The notes below the pieces were generated by a model that ran no database searches, had not been told where the DNA came from, and saw only the letters and a list, made by a program, of their open reading frames with translations. From Candidatus Poseidoniia archaeon (GTDB lineage Archaea; Thermoplasmatota; Poseidoniia; MGIII; CG-Epi1), in contig JASMLC010000005.1 in the NCBI GenBank assembly GCA_030748895.1, forward strand, positions 1-35,516: a stretch of DNA of 35,516 nucleotides, written 5' to 3'. A program made the position numbers and the translations under genes. Numbering within the stretch: the stretch's first letter is position 1; each line of letters begins with the position of its first letter. Positions 15,274 to 21,831 of the stretch are shown here, piece by piece.

Positions 15274-15888
15274 TCAGCCGGCAACGACCCGTACTTCGTC
15301 GCGCTCCAGTTCGGCCCGCAGCTCCGTCGCGTCGGCAGCCGAGAGCCGGCAGCGCAACGCGAACACTTCGTACATGCCTTCGATACCGCACGCCTCGACC
15401 GCCACCGCACCGCCGCCCGCCGGTATGAGCGTGACGTTGACCAGCCCGTCGAGCGGGATGCCGCCGGTAGGTGCCCGCCCCGCGAACTGGTCGAGCAGCT
15501 CGCGCGCAGTCGGCGTCCCGCCGTCGAGCACCAGTACGTCGCCGTAGAGCATCAGCCAGCGCCCGCGATGGCCGACCACCGGCCACGCGCGCGAAGCCGG
15601 CAGCGGCGGCCGCTCCGCCTGCGGCACCCCCGCCCAGCGGCCGGTCTCCTCGCTCCAGTCGTCAGCCTCGGCGGCCGCAACGCCGGCAGCGCCCGCCGCA
15701 CCGCCCTCCCCCGGCGCGCTGCCGGGCGGAATCGCCAGCAGCGCGACCGCGGGCGCCCAGCGGTTGCCGTCCCAGAAGTGCGCCGCGTGCGACAGCGCGC
15801 CGCTCTCCAGGTCGGCGCGCAGCCGCGACACCGGCATCGGCCCGAAGGTCGCGTCGCCGACCCGCACGGGGTATTCGAGCTCGCTCAC
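15274..15888 (-). CDS. GYF_2-like domain protein of unknown function
   Basis: 204 residues. The first about 50 residues (VRVGDATFGPMPVSRLRADLESGALSHAAHFWDGNRWAPA, broken here by the Gly-Pro core) follow the GYF_2 pattern of GP, a helix, SG-L, then W-x-G-x-x-W, a small domain used for protein contacts. A Gly/Ala-rich linker follows, then a beta-rich C-terminal domain with VVGHRGRWLMLYGDVLVLDGG, which I cannot place. It starts with GTG in a GTGA overlap with the pentapeptide-repeat gene, so the two proteins are probably made together and may interact. No signal peptide. Confidence 0.65.
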   Translation of the reverse strand: MSELEYPVRVGDATFGPMPVSRLRADLESGALSHAAHFWDGNRWAPAVALLAIPPGSAPGEGGAAGAAGVAAAEADDWSEETGRWAGVPQAERPPLPASRAWPVVGHRGRWLMLYGDVLVLDGGTPTARELLDQFAGRAPTGGIPLDGLVNVTLIPAGGGAVAVEACGIEGMYEVFALRCRLSAADATELRAELERDEVRVVAG

Positions 15889-17216
15889 GCCGGTGCTGGT
15901 GGGTTACTATCGTAGCGGTCGCCGTCGGTCCAGATGGTCTGGTGCCAGTATGTGTCGTCGAAGTTAGTGTTAGTAACAGTCGCTGACGTGAAGTCGGCGA
16001 ATTTCAGGTCCGCACCGTACAGGTCGGCACCCGTCAGGTTTGCATGCATTAGGTGGGCACCCGTCAGGTCCGCATAAGACAGGTCGGCATCCGTCAGGTC
16101 CGCACTGGACAGGCTGGCATCCGTCAGGTCCGCAGACCCCAGGTCGGCATCCGTCAGGTCCGCACTGTACAGGTTGGCATCCGTCAGGTCCGCCCACCAC
16201 AGGTTGGCATCCGTCAGGTCCGCAGACACCAGGTAGGCATCCGTCAGGTCCGCACTGTACAGGTTGGCATCCGTCAGGTCCGCATACACCAGGTTGGCAT
16301 CCGTCAGGTCCGCATACCACAGGTGGGCATCCGTCAGGTCCGCATCCTCCAGGTTGGCACCCGTCAGGTCCGCAAATCGCAGGTCGGCACCCGTCAGGTC
16401 CGCATCGTACAGGTCGGCATCCGTCAGGTCCGCAGACCCCAGGTAGGCACCCGTCAGGTCCGCATACCGCAGGTCGGCATCCGTCAGGTCCGCATACTGC
16501 AGGTAGGCGTTGGAGAAGTTCGTGGAACTATTACCCTCGATGTTCATCAGCAGGCTCTCGTTCAGTCTCGCCCCGGAAAGGTTAGCACCCTCCAGATTGG
16601 CGCTGCGCAGGACGATACCGGTGAGGTCCATCCCGCTCAGGTCCGCGCCGCTCAGGTCTGCGTCGGCGCAGTTGCCGAACGGCACCAGCTGGCAACTCGT
16701 CGCGTTCTCGAGTTCCGCTTCGAGCGCGGCGATGTCGGCGGCGTGCTGGTCGAGTATCTGGTTGATATTCGTGACCGCAATCTCGAGTGTCGTAACTGCT
16801 GCCTCAGCGGCGGCGAGCCGGAGCTCGACCGCAGCGAGGTTGGCGGCGACCGCGCTGATGTTCGCCTCGACCGCCTCCATCAGCAGCAGGTCGGCATCGA
16901 GGATGTCGATGATGGCATCGATTTCAGCCTGCAATTCGGCGATTTGCGTGTCGGTGGTGTTGTCAGCGCTCTCGTTCTCGAGCGCATCGACGCGCGCGTC
17001 GAGCGCTTCGATGAGCGCCAAGTCGGCGTCGAGGATGTCGGAGATTGCCCCGAGTTCGGCGTTCAGCGTGGCGATGTCGGCGTCGTTGCTCGCGACGGTC
17101 GACTCGACGTTATTGATGTCGGATTGCAGCGAGCTGCTGAAGAACACGTTCAGCAGCAGCACGACTGCCAGTCCTCCGGCGACGAGCGCCGTCTGGGTGG
17201 GATTGCCTGCGTCCAT
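15885..17216 (-). CDS. membrane-anchored coiled-coil pentapeptide-repeat protein
   Basis: 443 residues. One N-terminal membrane helix (TALVAGGLAVVLLLNVFF) is followed by a long coiled coil (about residues 30-170, with repeated ILDADL and EIDAI heptad stretches). After a short segment with two Cys (CQLVPFGNCA) there is a pentapeptide-repeat domain of the A(D/N)L-x-x class, about residues 180-420, which should form a right-handed quadrilateral beta-helix. In its central part the repeat unit is ten residues (for example SADLTDANLY). A short non-repeat cap ends the protein. It is probably exported and held at the membrane as a rod. A TATA-like GATATAG lies about 24 nt upstream. Confidence 0.9.
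   Translation of the reverse strand: MDAGNPTQTALVAGGLAVVLLLNVFFSSSLQSDINNVESTVASNDADIATLNAELGAISDILDADLALIEALDARVDALENESADNTTDTQIAELQAEIDAIIDILDADLLLMEAVEANISAVAANLAAVELRLAAAEAAVTTLEIAVTNINQILDQHAADIAALEAELENATSCQLVPFGNCADADLSGADLSGMDLTGIVLRSANLEGANLSGARLNESLLMNIEGNSSTNFSNAYLQYADLTDADLRYADLTGAYLGSADLTDADLYDADLTGADLRFADLTGANLEDADLTDAHLWYADLTDANLVYADLTDANLYSADLTDAYLVSADLTDANLWWADLTDANLYSADLTDADLGSADLTDASLSSADLTDADLSYADLTGAHLMHANLTGADLYGADLKFADFTSATVTNTNFDDTYWHQTIWTDGDRYDSNPPAPA
16021..16500. repeat. sixteen tandem 30-bp units coding pentapeptide repeats
   Basis: Units begin every 30 bases with AGGT, then GGCATCCGTCAGGTCCGCA with few changes, followed by six variable bases and C. The length is a multiple of three and the frame stays open, so they encode ten-residue units of the protein at 15885-17216. 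Identity at synonymous positions is high, which points to recent expansion by slippage or unequal exchange. Confidence 0.9.
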
Positions 17217-17242
17217 GCCGCACGCACTTTTCCCGGGCTATA

Positions 17243-18529
17243 TCAGTATGCGCGCAGGTCCGCCGCTTTCATGATTTCGCGCATGAAGCTGGTGGCGTAG
17301 GTGCCCTTGTCGAGCGCGAAACGGAACTCCGGCACGGCGCCATCCATGCGCCACTCCAGGGCTTGGGCCGTAGCGTGGATGGGGCGCCGCAGTCCGTCGG
17401 AGGCGAGCCGCGGCGCCTCCGGCAGCGCGTAGCGCTCGCGAGCGATGCCGCTCTCCGCAACCACTTGCCGCTCGATATCGCCTTGCGGGCCGTCGGCGAA
17501 CGGCGCCGCGAGGCCGGGGAGCAGCGCGGTGACCCACGCCTTGCCTTCGGCGCAGCGCTTCGTGAGCTTGGGCTGGTTGCGCGCGGTGACCGCAATCGGC
17601 GCGCGCTGGTCGGGGCCGCCGTGCCGGTCGGCCGGCAGTACGATGTCGCCCGCCTGCGGCACGTCGAGCGGCAACCGCTGCGCAAGCCGCTGCGCAACCA
17701 TCTCGTTGAACAGGGCGGCCTGCGCGGCGTGGATGAACATCTGCTGCAGGTTCGGCGGCAGCCGCTGTAGCGCCCCCTGCCAGTCGTCGGGCTGGCGCAG
17801 CAGGTGGCCGACTAGCTGCCGCTCGAAGAGCAGCGACCCCGGCAGCGCCTCGAGCGTCCCCGCCGGGTCACCGGTTTCGCGGTAGTGAGCGCGCGCCGCC
17901 TCGGCCGCGGCGCGCGCTTCGCTCGCGTCGGCCGCTTCCGTCGCTGGCGCACCGATGTAGGTCTCGACCGCGCGCTGCCAGTTGCCCTGCAACAGCGCCT
18001 CGCCGACCCGGTGCGTGACGGGGCGCGACGCGCCGAAGCGCTGGACGCCGAAGTAGTTGGGGAAGCGCCCCGCCAGCTCCGCCAGAATCGCGGGAACGCG
18101 TTTCTCCGGCTCGACCGCATCGGCGACGCGGATGCAGAAGCGGTTGCCGCGCAGCTGCCCCAGCCGCAGCGGTTTCGGCGTGCGGTGCAGCGGCTCGAGC
18201 GTGACGCCCGGCAGCGTGACCGCGGCGAGCGCCCCGGGGCTGGCGCGCACGCTCATCAGCTGCGTCGTGACGGCGCGCTTGTCCTTGGTGCCGGCAAAGC
18301 CCAGGGCGTGGGGCCGGATGCCGAGCGCACGGGCGAGGTCGCGCAGCAGCAGGTTGGTCTCGCAGTTGCGCGCCGTAACGCGCACGACCGTATGGCGACC
18401 ATCGGATGCCTCGGGTGGCAGCAGCTCGCGCTCAATGACCGCAAAATCCTCGGGGGTCGCGCGCAGCCGGCCGGCTATCCCGTCAGCGCTGGAGAAGTAT
18501 GGCTCGCGTCCCGGCTCCGGGAGGCTCAT
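17243..18529 (-). CDS. truD: tRNA pseudouridine synthase D (TruD family)
   Basis: 428 residues from the ATG at 18529, which overlaps the rpoL stop in an ATGA. TruD isomerises uridine-13 in tRNAs. The motif with the catalytic Asp is GFAGTKDKRAVTTQ, with RGNRFCIRV and NYFGVQRFGASRPVTHRVGE following, and the TRUD insertion domain lies between about residues 170 and 330. The N-terminal EDFAVIE strand is typical. The reading frame extends further upstream but the extra part is unlike the family. The promoter of the next gene lies in its last codons. Confidence 0.93.
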   Translation of the reverse strand: MSLPEPGREPYFSSADGIAGRLRATPEDFAVIERELLPPEASDGRHTVVRVTARNCETNLLLRDLARALGIRPHALGFAGTKDKRAVTTQLMSVRASPGALAAVTLPGVTLEPLHRTPKPLRLGQLRGNRFCIRVADAVEPEKRVPAILAELAGRFPNYFGVQRFGASRPVTHRVGEALLQGNWQRAVETYIGAPATEAADASEARAAAEAARAHYRETGDPAGTLEALPGSLLFERQLVGHLLRQPDDWQGALQRLPPNLQQMFIHAAQAALFNEMVAQRLAQRLPLDVPQAGDIVLPADRHGGPDQRAPIAVTARNQPKLTKRCAEGKAWVTALLPGLAAPFADGPQGDIERQVVAESGIARERYALPEAPRLASDGLRRPIHATAQALEWRMDGAVPEFRFALDKGTYATSFMREIMKAADLRAY

Positions 18530-18798
18530 GCCTCTTTGGCGAGCTGGTCCTGGATAGCGGCGATGTCGGCGAGGACGGATTCCATCGCACGGTCGATGGC
18601 TGCCTTCGGGGCGCCTTTCTTGGTCCGGACGTAGAAACGGGGGTCGTCCAGCAGGATGTGCCCCATGTAGTAGGAAGCGTAGTCCACCTGCGGGTCTGCC
18701 AGCGTGCGATTGAGCAGTGGCCCCAGCAGCGTCTCGTTGGCGCCGTGGACCTTGATTTCCAGCTCGTTTTTCGACTTGCTGACCTGCGTGACTTCCAT
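18526..18798 (-). CDS. rpoL: DNA-directed RNA polymerase subunit L (Rpo11)
   Basis: 90 residues. Equivalent of eukaryotic Rpb11: it pairs with subunit D to nucleate RNA polymerase assembly. Visible signatures are the SKNELEIKVHGANETLLGPLLN segment (broken here at the turn) and YASYYMGHILLDDPRFYVRT, then a long C-terminal helix with AAIDRAMESVLADI. The ATG at 18798 gives the usual family length. A TATA-like CTTATAAAC at 18848-18855 predicts a leader of about 25-30 nt with a weak AGAGG. It overlaps truD by four bases. Confidence 0.9.
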   Translation of the reverse strand: MEVTQVSKSKNELEIKVHGANETLLGPLLNRTLADPQVDYASYYMGHILLDDPRFYVRTKKGAPKAAIDRAMESVLADIAAIQDQLAKEA

Positions 18799-18847
18799 CG
18801 TGCCTCTTACCGGCACAATCGCCGGGGTGGCGCGGACCTGCCTGCCG

Positions 18848-18855
18848 TTTATAAG
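18848..18855 (-). promoter_or_regulatory. TATA-like box of rpoL-truD
   Basis: Minus-strand CTTATAAA embedded in the last codons of trm1, about 53 nt before the rpoL ATG. Confidence 0.45.
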
Positions 18856-19901
18856 GATTGCACCGCAGCGACCTGCTCGTCGAGCGGTGCGTCGGTGCGA
18901 ATGCCGAGCGGGTGGAAGATGCTCGACGATGCAAACCAGCCGCGTTCCCGCAAGGCGACCACGATGCGTTCGCGGGCGGGCGTCTCCCCCTCGCCGGCCG
19001 CGCGCGCCATCTCGTTCATGTCCCACAGCCCCGGCGGCCCCGGCAGCTCCGCGCGCAGTGTCGCCAGCATGCGTTCCAGCCGGCGGCGACGAGCCGCCGC
19101 CGGCTGGCCCGGCAACTCTGCCTCGTCGGGGAACGCTTCCGGGTCGCCCAGCGCGCCGGCCCAGAGCGGCCCCGCACGGCCACGCGCCGGCTCGTCGTGC
19201 AGCACCATCTCGCGCGAGAGCCAGCGCAGCGGCGACGATTCGCCCGGCGCCAGCCGCACCCACGCCCGCAGGTGGTGGCCTTCGGCGTAGCAGAGCAGCG
19301 GCGTGATGGCGCACCCCGCCGCGGCCGCTTCGCGCGCGATGGCGCCGAGCAGGATGCGCAGGCCGACTTCCTTGGCGGCGACCCCCGCCAGCGGTAGCGC
19401 CCCGTAGCGCCGCTCGCACGCCGTCGGCTGCGCGCCGCACAGGACCGCAGTGTCAGTCGCCGCCACACCGAGGATGCCGCCGTCGGCGACCGCCCGCACG
19501 GCGACGGGGAGGAAGCGTGCCGGCGTCCCGAAGGGGTCGATGTCGAGCGCGCCGAATTCGCGCCCCTCCAGCACTTCGAGCAGGTCGCCCTCGTACACCT
19601 GCGCCGCGAGCGAATTGCGCGCCAGATTGGCGCGAATCGCCTCCGCGGCAAGCGGCGAGCAGTCGCAGAACTCAACGCTGGCGCCAACCTCGGCCATCAA
19701 CCGCAGCCCGCGCACGCCCGATGCCGCCAGGCCGTCGAGCGTTACCCCGGCCGGCGCCAGCTTACGCCAGAGCGCTACGTGCAGGTCGCGTGCGAACGCC
19801 ATGGCGGGATTGTAGAATACGCCGCCCGCCTTTCCCGGTCCGGAACCGGGGCCTGAGACTTCGGCCTCGAACTCAACCGCCCCTTCGCGGTGGAGCTTCA
19901 C
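18849..19901 (-). CDS. trm1: tRNA (guanine-26-N2) dimethyltransferase Trm1
   Basis: 350 residues. Methylates G26 of tRNAs using SAM. The N-terminal GGVFYNPAMAFARDLHVALW, the SAM-site GLAASGVRGLRLMAE and the catalytic-site DIDPFGTPARFL are Trm1 hallmarks, followed by AATDTAVLCG and ERRYGALPL. The C-terminal domain is shorter than in some archaeal homologues and ends in an LGIRTDAPL segment. Its ATG overlaps the stop of the THEP1-like gene in an ATGA. Confidence 0.95.
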   Translation of the reverse strand: MKLHREGAVEFEAEVSGPGSGPGKAGGVFYNPAMAFARDLHVALWRKLAPAGVTLDGLAASGVRGLRLMAEVGASVEFCDCSPLAAEAIRANLARNSLAAQVYEGDLLEVLEGREFGALDIDPFGTPARFLPVAVRAVADGGILGVAATDTAVLCGAQPTACERRYGALPLAGVAAKEVGLRILLGAIAREAAAAGCAITPLLCYAEGHHLRAWVRLAPGESSPLRWLSREMVLHDEPARGRAGPLWAGALGDPEAFPDEAELPGQPAAARRRRLERMLATLRAELPGPPGLWDMNEMARAAGEGETPARERIVVALRERGWFASSSIFHPLGIRTDAPLDEQVAAVQSL

Positions 19902-20458
19902 ACCATTCCGGTCTTGAGGATGCGCACCGCTTTCGACGGCAGCAGGCCGGAGTTGATGCGCGTCACCTCAAGCGTGCGCAGGTCGTCCCGCTTGCGGATG
20001 GACTGTAGCAGCGGGTTGCGCGACCGCTTGTGCATCGTAATCAGCATCGGCTTGCCGCACTCGAGCGCGTCGTCCAGCGCCTCGGCAAATTCCTTCGACT
20101 CCGAAACCAGCTTGCCGACTTCGTCGATGAGAATCAGGTCGTTCTCCTCGATAGCGCGCAGCACCGAGCCGGCGGCGATGCGCTTGACCGTGTCGAGCCG
20201 GATGCCGAGCGGCGTCGCCTCCGGGGTGCGTCCCGGCACGCGCGGCTTGACGTCCCAGCGCACCGAGGCAGCCAGCTCCTCTTCGCCGGTAATGTAGTCG
20301 CGCAGCATGATGCCAATCATCACGCCATCTTCCTCGACAGCGTGGGTAGTGAAGCCGCCAATGCTGAAGCGATCGCTCACCATCCCGGCGATTTTCAGTA
20401 CCATCCCGGTCTTGCCGGTGCCCGGCTGTCCTGAAATAGCAAGTTTGACTGGAATCAT
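19898..20458 (-). CDS. THEP1-type nucleoside-triphosphatase
   Basis: 186 residues. P-loop SGQPGTGKTGMVLKIA at the N-terminus, GGFTTHAVEEDGVMIGI as the THEP1-specific second block, and Walker B LILIDEVGKLV. Archaeal and bacterial THEP1 hydrolyse nucleoside triphosphates broadly; the physiological role is unsettled. The ATG at 20458 has a good Shine-Dalgarno GGGAGG a few bases upstream and a TATA-like GTTTAAG (minus strand CTTAAAC) at about 20485-20491. It starts the trm1-coupled unit, so a link to tRNA metabolism is possible. Confidence 0.85.
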   Translation of the reverse strand: MIPVKLAISGQPGTGKTGMVLKIAGMVSDRFSIGGFTTHAVEEDGVMIGIMLRDYITGEEELAASVRWDVKPRVPGRTPEATPLGIRLDTVKRIAAGSVLRAIEENDLILIDEVGKLVSESKEFAEALDDALECGKPMLITMHKRSRNPLLQSIRKRDDLRTLEVTRINSGLLPSKAVRILKTGMV

Positions 20459-20486
20459 GTGGAGCCTCCCAAAGCGGCGCAGTGGT

Positions 20487-21329
20487 TTAAGTGTTGGTGC
20501 CCGCCGGCGGCTTGTCGAGCCGCTCCGGGCAGCCCCTGCGGCGCGAGCAGTTCTGGCACTTGCCAGGGCGGTTGTGGTTGCGGTGAACCTCACTCTGTCC
20601 CGCCAGCGCGTCGTTCATCTCTTCCAGCTTCTCGAGCACAATGGCCTTCAGCTTCGGCTCCCACTCGACCGTGTGCGGCTCGGTCTCGAGGCCATAGCGC
20701 AGCTGCCCGCCGGGCGGGGACTTGCCGTACATTTCCTCGACCAGCAGGCAGTAGGCGCCCGCCTGCAGCACGTGGCTGAAGAAAGGCGCCCGCGGACGGC
20801 GGCCGGTCTTGACCTCGACCGGGATGCGCACGCCGTCCTCGTGCAGGATGTAGTCAGGTCTCCCCGCGAGGTTGTGTTTCTCCGACTTGAGGACCGGTGC
20901 TTTCGCAGTCATATCGTCCGGCGCCTCGATTTCGCCCTCGCCCAGCTTGTAATCGTCGCGCAGTTTGTCGACACGCTCGGTCGACTGCAGCAGCCGGTAG
21001 AGCAGGAACGATGCGCCCAACATGAAAAACAGGCTCACGATTAACATGATTTCGCCCTCGTTGGAGCCAATGCGCCACAGGATGAAGAGCGCCACCAGCA
21101 CCAGTATCCCGATGTAGAGTACGACCGCCAGCAGCGTGCTTGAGGTCTCGCGCGACTTGTGCTCCTCATGGAGCAGCGTCTTGAGCGAGTCGCCGATTTC
21201 CTGATGTTTCTCAAGGCCACTCGCGACTTCGCTGCCTTCGGCGTCGACGCCAGTGCGGCCCAGCCACCACGAGAGGGGGCAGTATCCATACCGCTCCATC
21301 TCGGAGGCCGAGATGACTTCCTTGCTCAT
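20487..21329 (-). CDS. Cas4/RecB-like nuclease with a two-helix membrane insertion
   Basis: 280 residues. Cas4-family features in order: Cys17 in ERYGYCPLSWW, a conserved-type His at 42, the nuclease core with GRPD (Asp159), VEVKTG (Glu172, Lys174), and the QxxxY motif (Gln189, Tyr193), then a C-terminal cluster with Cys258, 261 and 267 spaced C-x2-C-x5-C. Four cysteines in this layout hold a 4Fe-4S cluster in Cas4. Unusually, two hydrophobic helices (about residues 66-86 and 93-113) sit between the first Cys and the nuclease core, so the enzyme should be membrane-bound. No CRISPR array or other cas gene is in the window. Role unknown: DNA repair or defence at the membrane is possible. Confidence 0.8.
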   Translation of the reverse strand: MSKEVISASEMERYGYCPLSWWLGRTGVDAEGSEVASGLEKHQEIGDSLKTLLHEEHKSRETSSTLLAVVLYIGILVLVALFILWRIGSNEGEIMLIVSLFFMLGASFLLYRLLQSTERVDKLRDDYKLGEGEIEAPDDMTAKAPVLKSEKHNLAGRPDYILHEDGVRIPVEVKTGRRPRAPFFSHVLQAGAYCLLVEEMYGKSPPGGQLRYGLETEPHTVEWEPKLKAIVLEKLEEMNDALAGQSEVHRNHNRPGKCQNCSRRRGCPERLDKPPAGTNT

Positions 21330-21370
21330 CGGTGTTAAGTCCGGGGTTGGGTCCGGGAAAATCCCCAGCC

Positions 21371-21376
21371 GGGGGC
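21371..21376 (-). terminator. T-run terminator after the giant-protein unit
   Basis: Read on the minus strand there are six T about 16 nt after the stop of the small membrane-anchored gene, preceded by another short T run. A CCCCGGC/GGGG hairpin-like stretch follows. It fits an archaeal T-rich terminator between this unit and the Cas4-like gene. Confidence 0.4.
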
Positions 21377-21391
21377 AGCAAAAAAGCCTTT

Positions 21392-21793
21392 TCAGACCTG
21401 ACGGTAAGTTTCGCTCCAGGCGAGGTTACCGTATTCGGAGATTTCGTACGCCCAGCGCAGCTCGTGCGGACCGTTCCCGTCACTGAAGCGGATAGTCAGC
21501 AGCAGCTGGTAGTCGAAGGCTGATGGTTCGTGGTAAACCAGCGACGGGAGCTTGACCGACTGGTGCGCCGCCAGTGTGCCGGGGCGCCACGATTGCTGCT
21601 CGACGAGCAGGGTGTCGTTCCAGACCGACATCTCAATCTCCAGCCCCGAGAAGGCGAGGGTCCCTTCGTTGGTAACGCGACACTGGATAAAATTGCCCGA
21701 GTAGGAGTGGTGGTAGACCGTTTCGACCCGCAACTCAGTGCGCGGGATGGCGTACGCCCAGCCGGCCCAGAGCAGCAGCAGGATGGCGCCCAC
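21392..21793 (-). CDS. small membrane-anchored beta-domain protein, partner of the giant protein
   Basis: 133 residues from GTG 21793. An N-terminal hydrophobic helix (AILLLLWAGWAYA) is followed by a beta-rich extracellular domain (VTNEGTLAFSGLEIEMSVWND and LRWAYEISEYG). I do not recognise the family; the fold looks like an FxLYD/CARDB-type beta-sandwich. The frame stays open upstream without ATG, GTG or TTG before the end of the giant gene. A CTG at 21835, overlapping the giant gene's stop as CTGA, would add 14 residues (LNREQQRLLLRISA) and give a better basic N-terminus. I keep the GTG but consider the CTG start likely. It follows the giant gene and is probably co-transcribed. Confidence 0.65.
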   Translation of the reverse strand: MGAILLLLWAGWAYAIPRTELRVETVYHHSYSGNFIQCRVTNEGTLAFSGLEIEMSVWNDTLLVEQQSWRPGTLAAHQSVKLPSLVYHEPSAFDYQLLLTIRFSDGNGPHELRWAYEISEYGNLAWSETYRQV

Positions 21794-21831
21794 CGCGCTG
21801 ATGCGCAGCAGCAGTCGCTGCTGTTCGCGAT

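Noticed and set aside
16021-16500. Regular 30-bp repeats that look like a CRISPR array
   Set aside because: The variable part is only about six bases, the period is a multiple of three and the minus frame reads as a perfect pentapeptide-repeat protein.
16053-17300. 415-residue open frame on the plus strand opposite the pentapeptide gene
   Set aside because: It is a by-product of the 30-bp periodic DNA; its protein is a low-complexity repeat without family resemblance.
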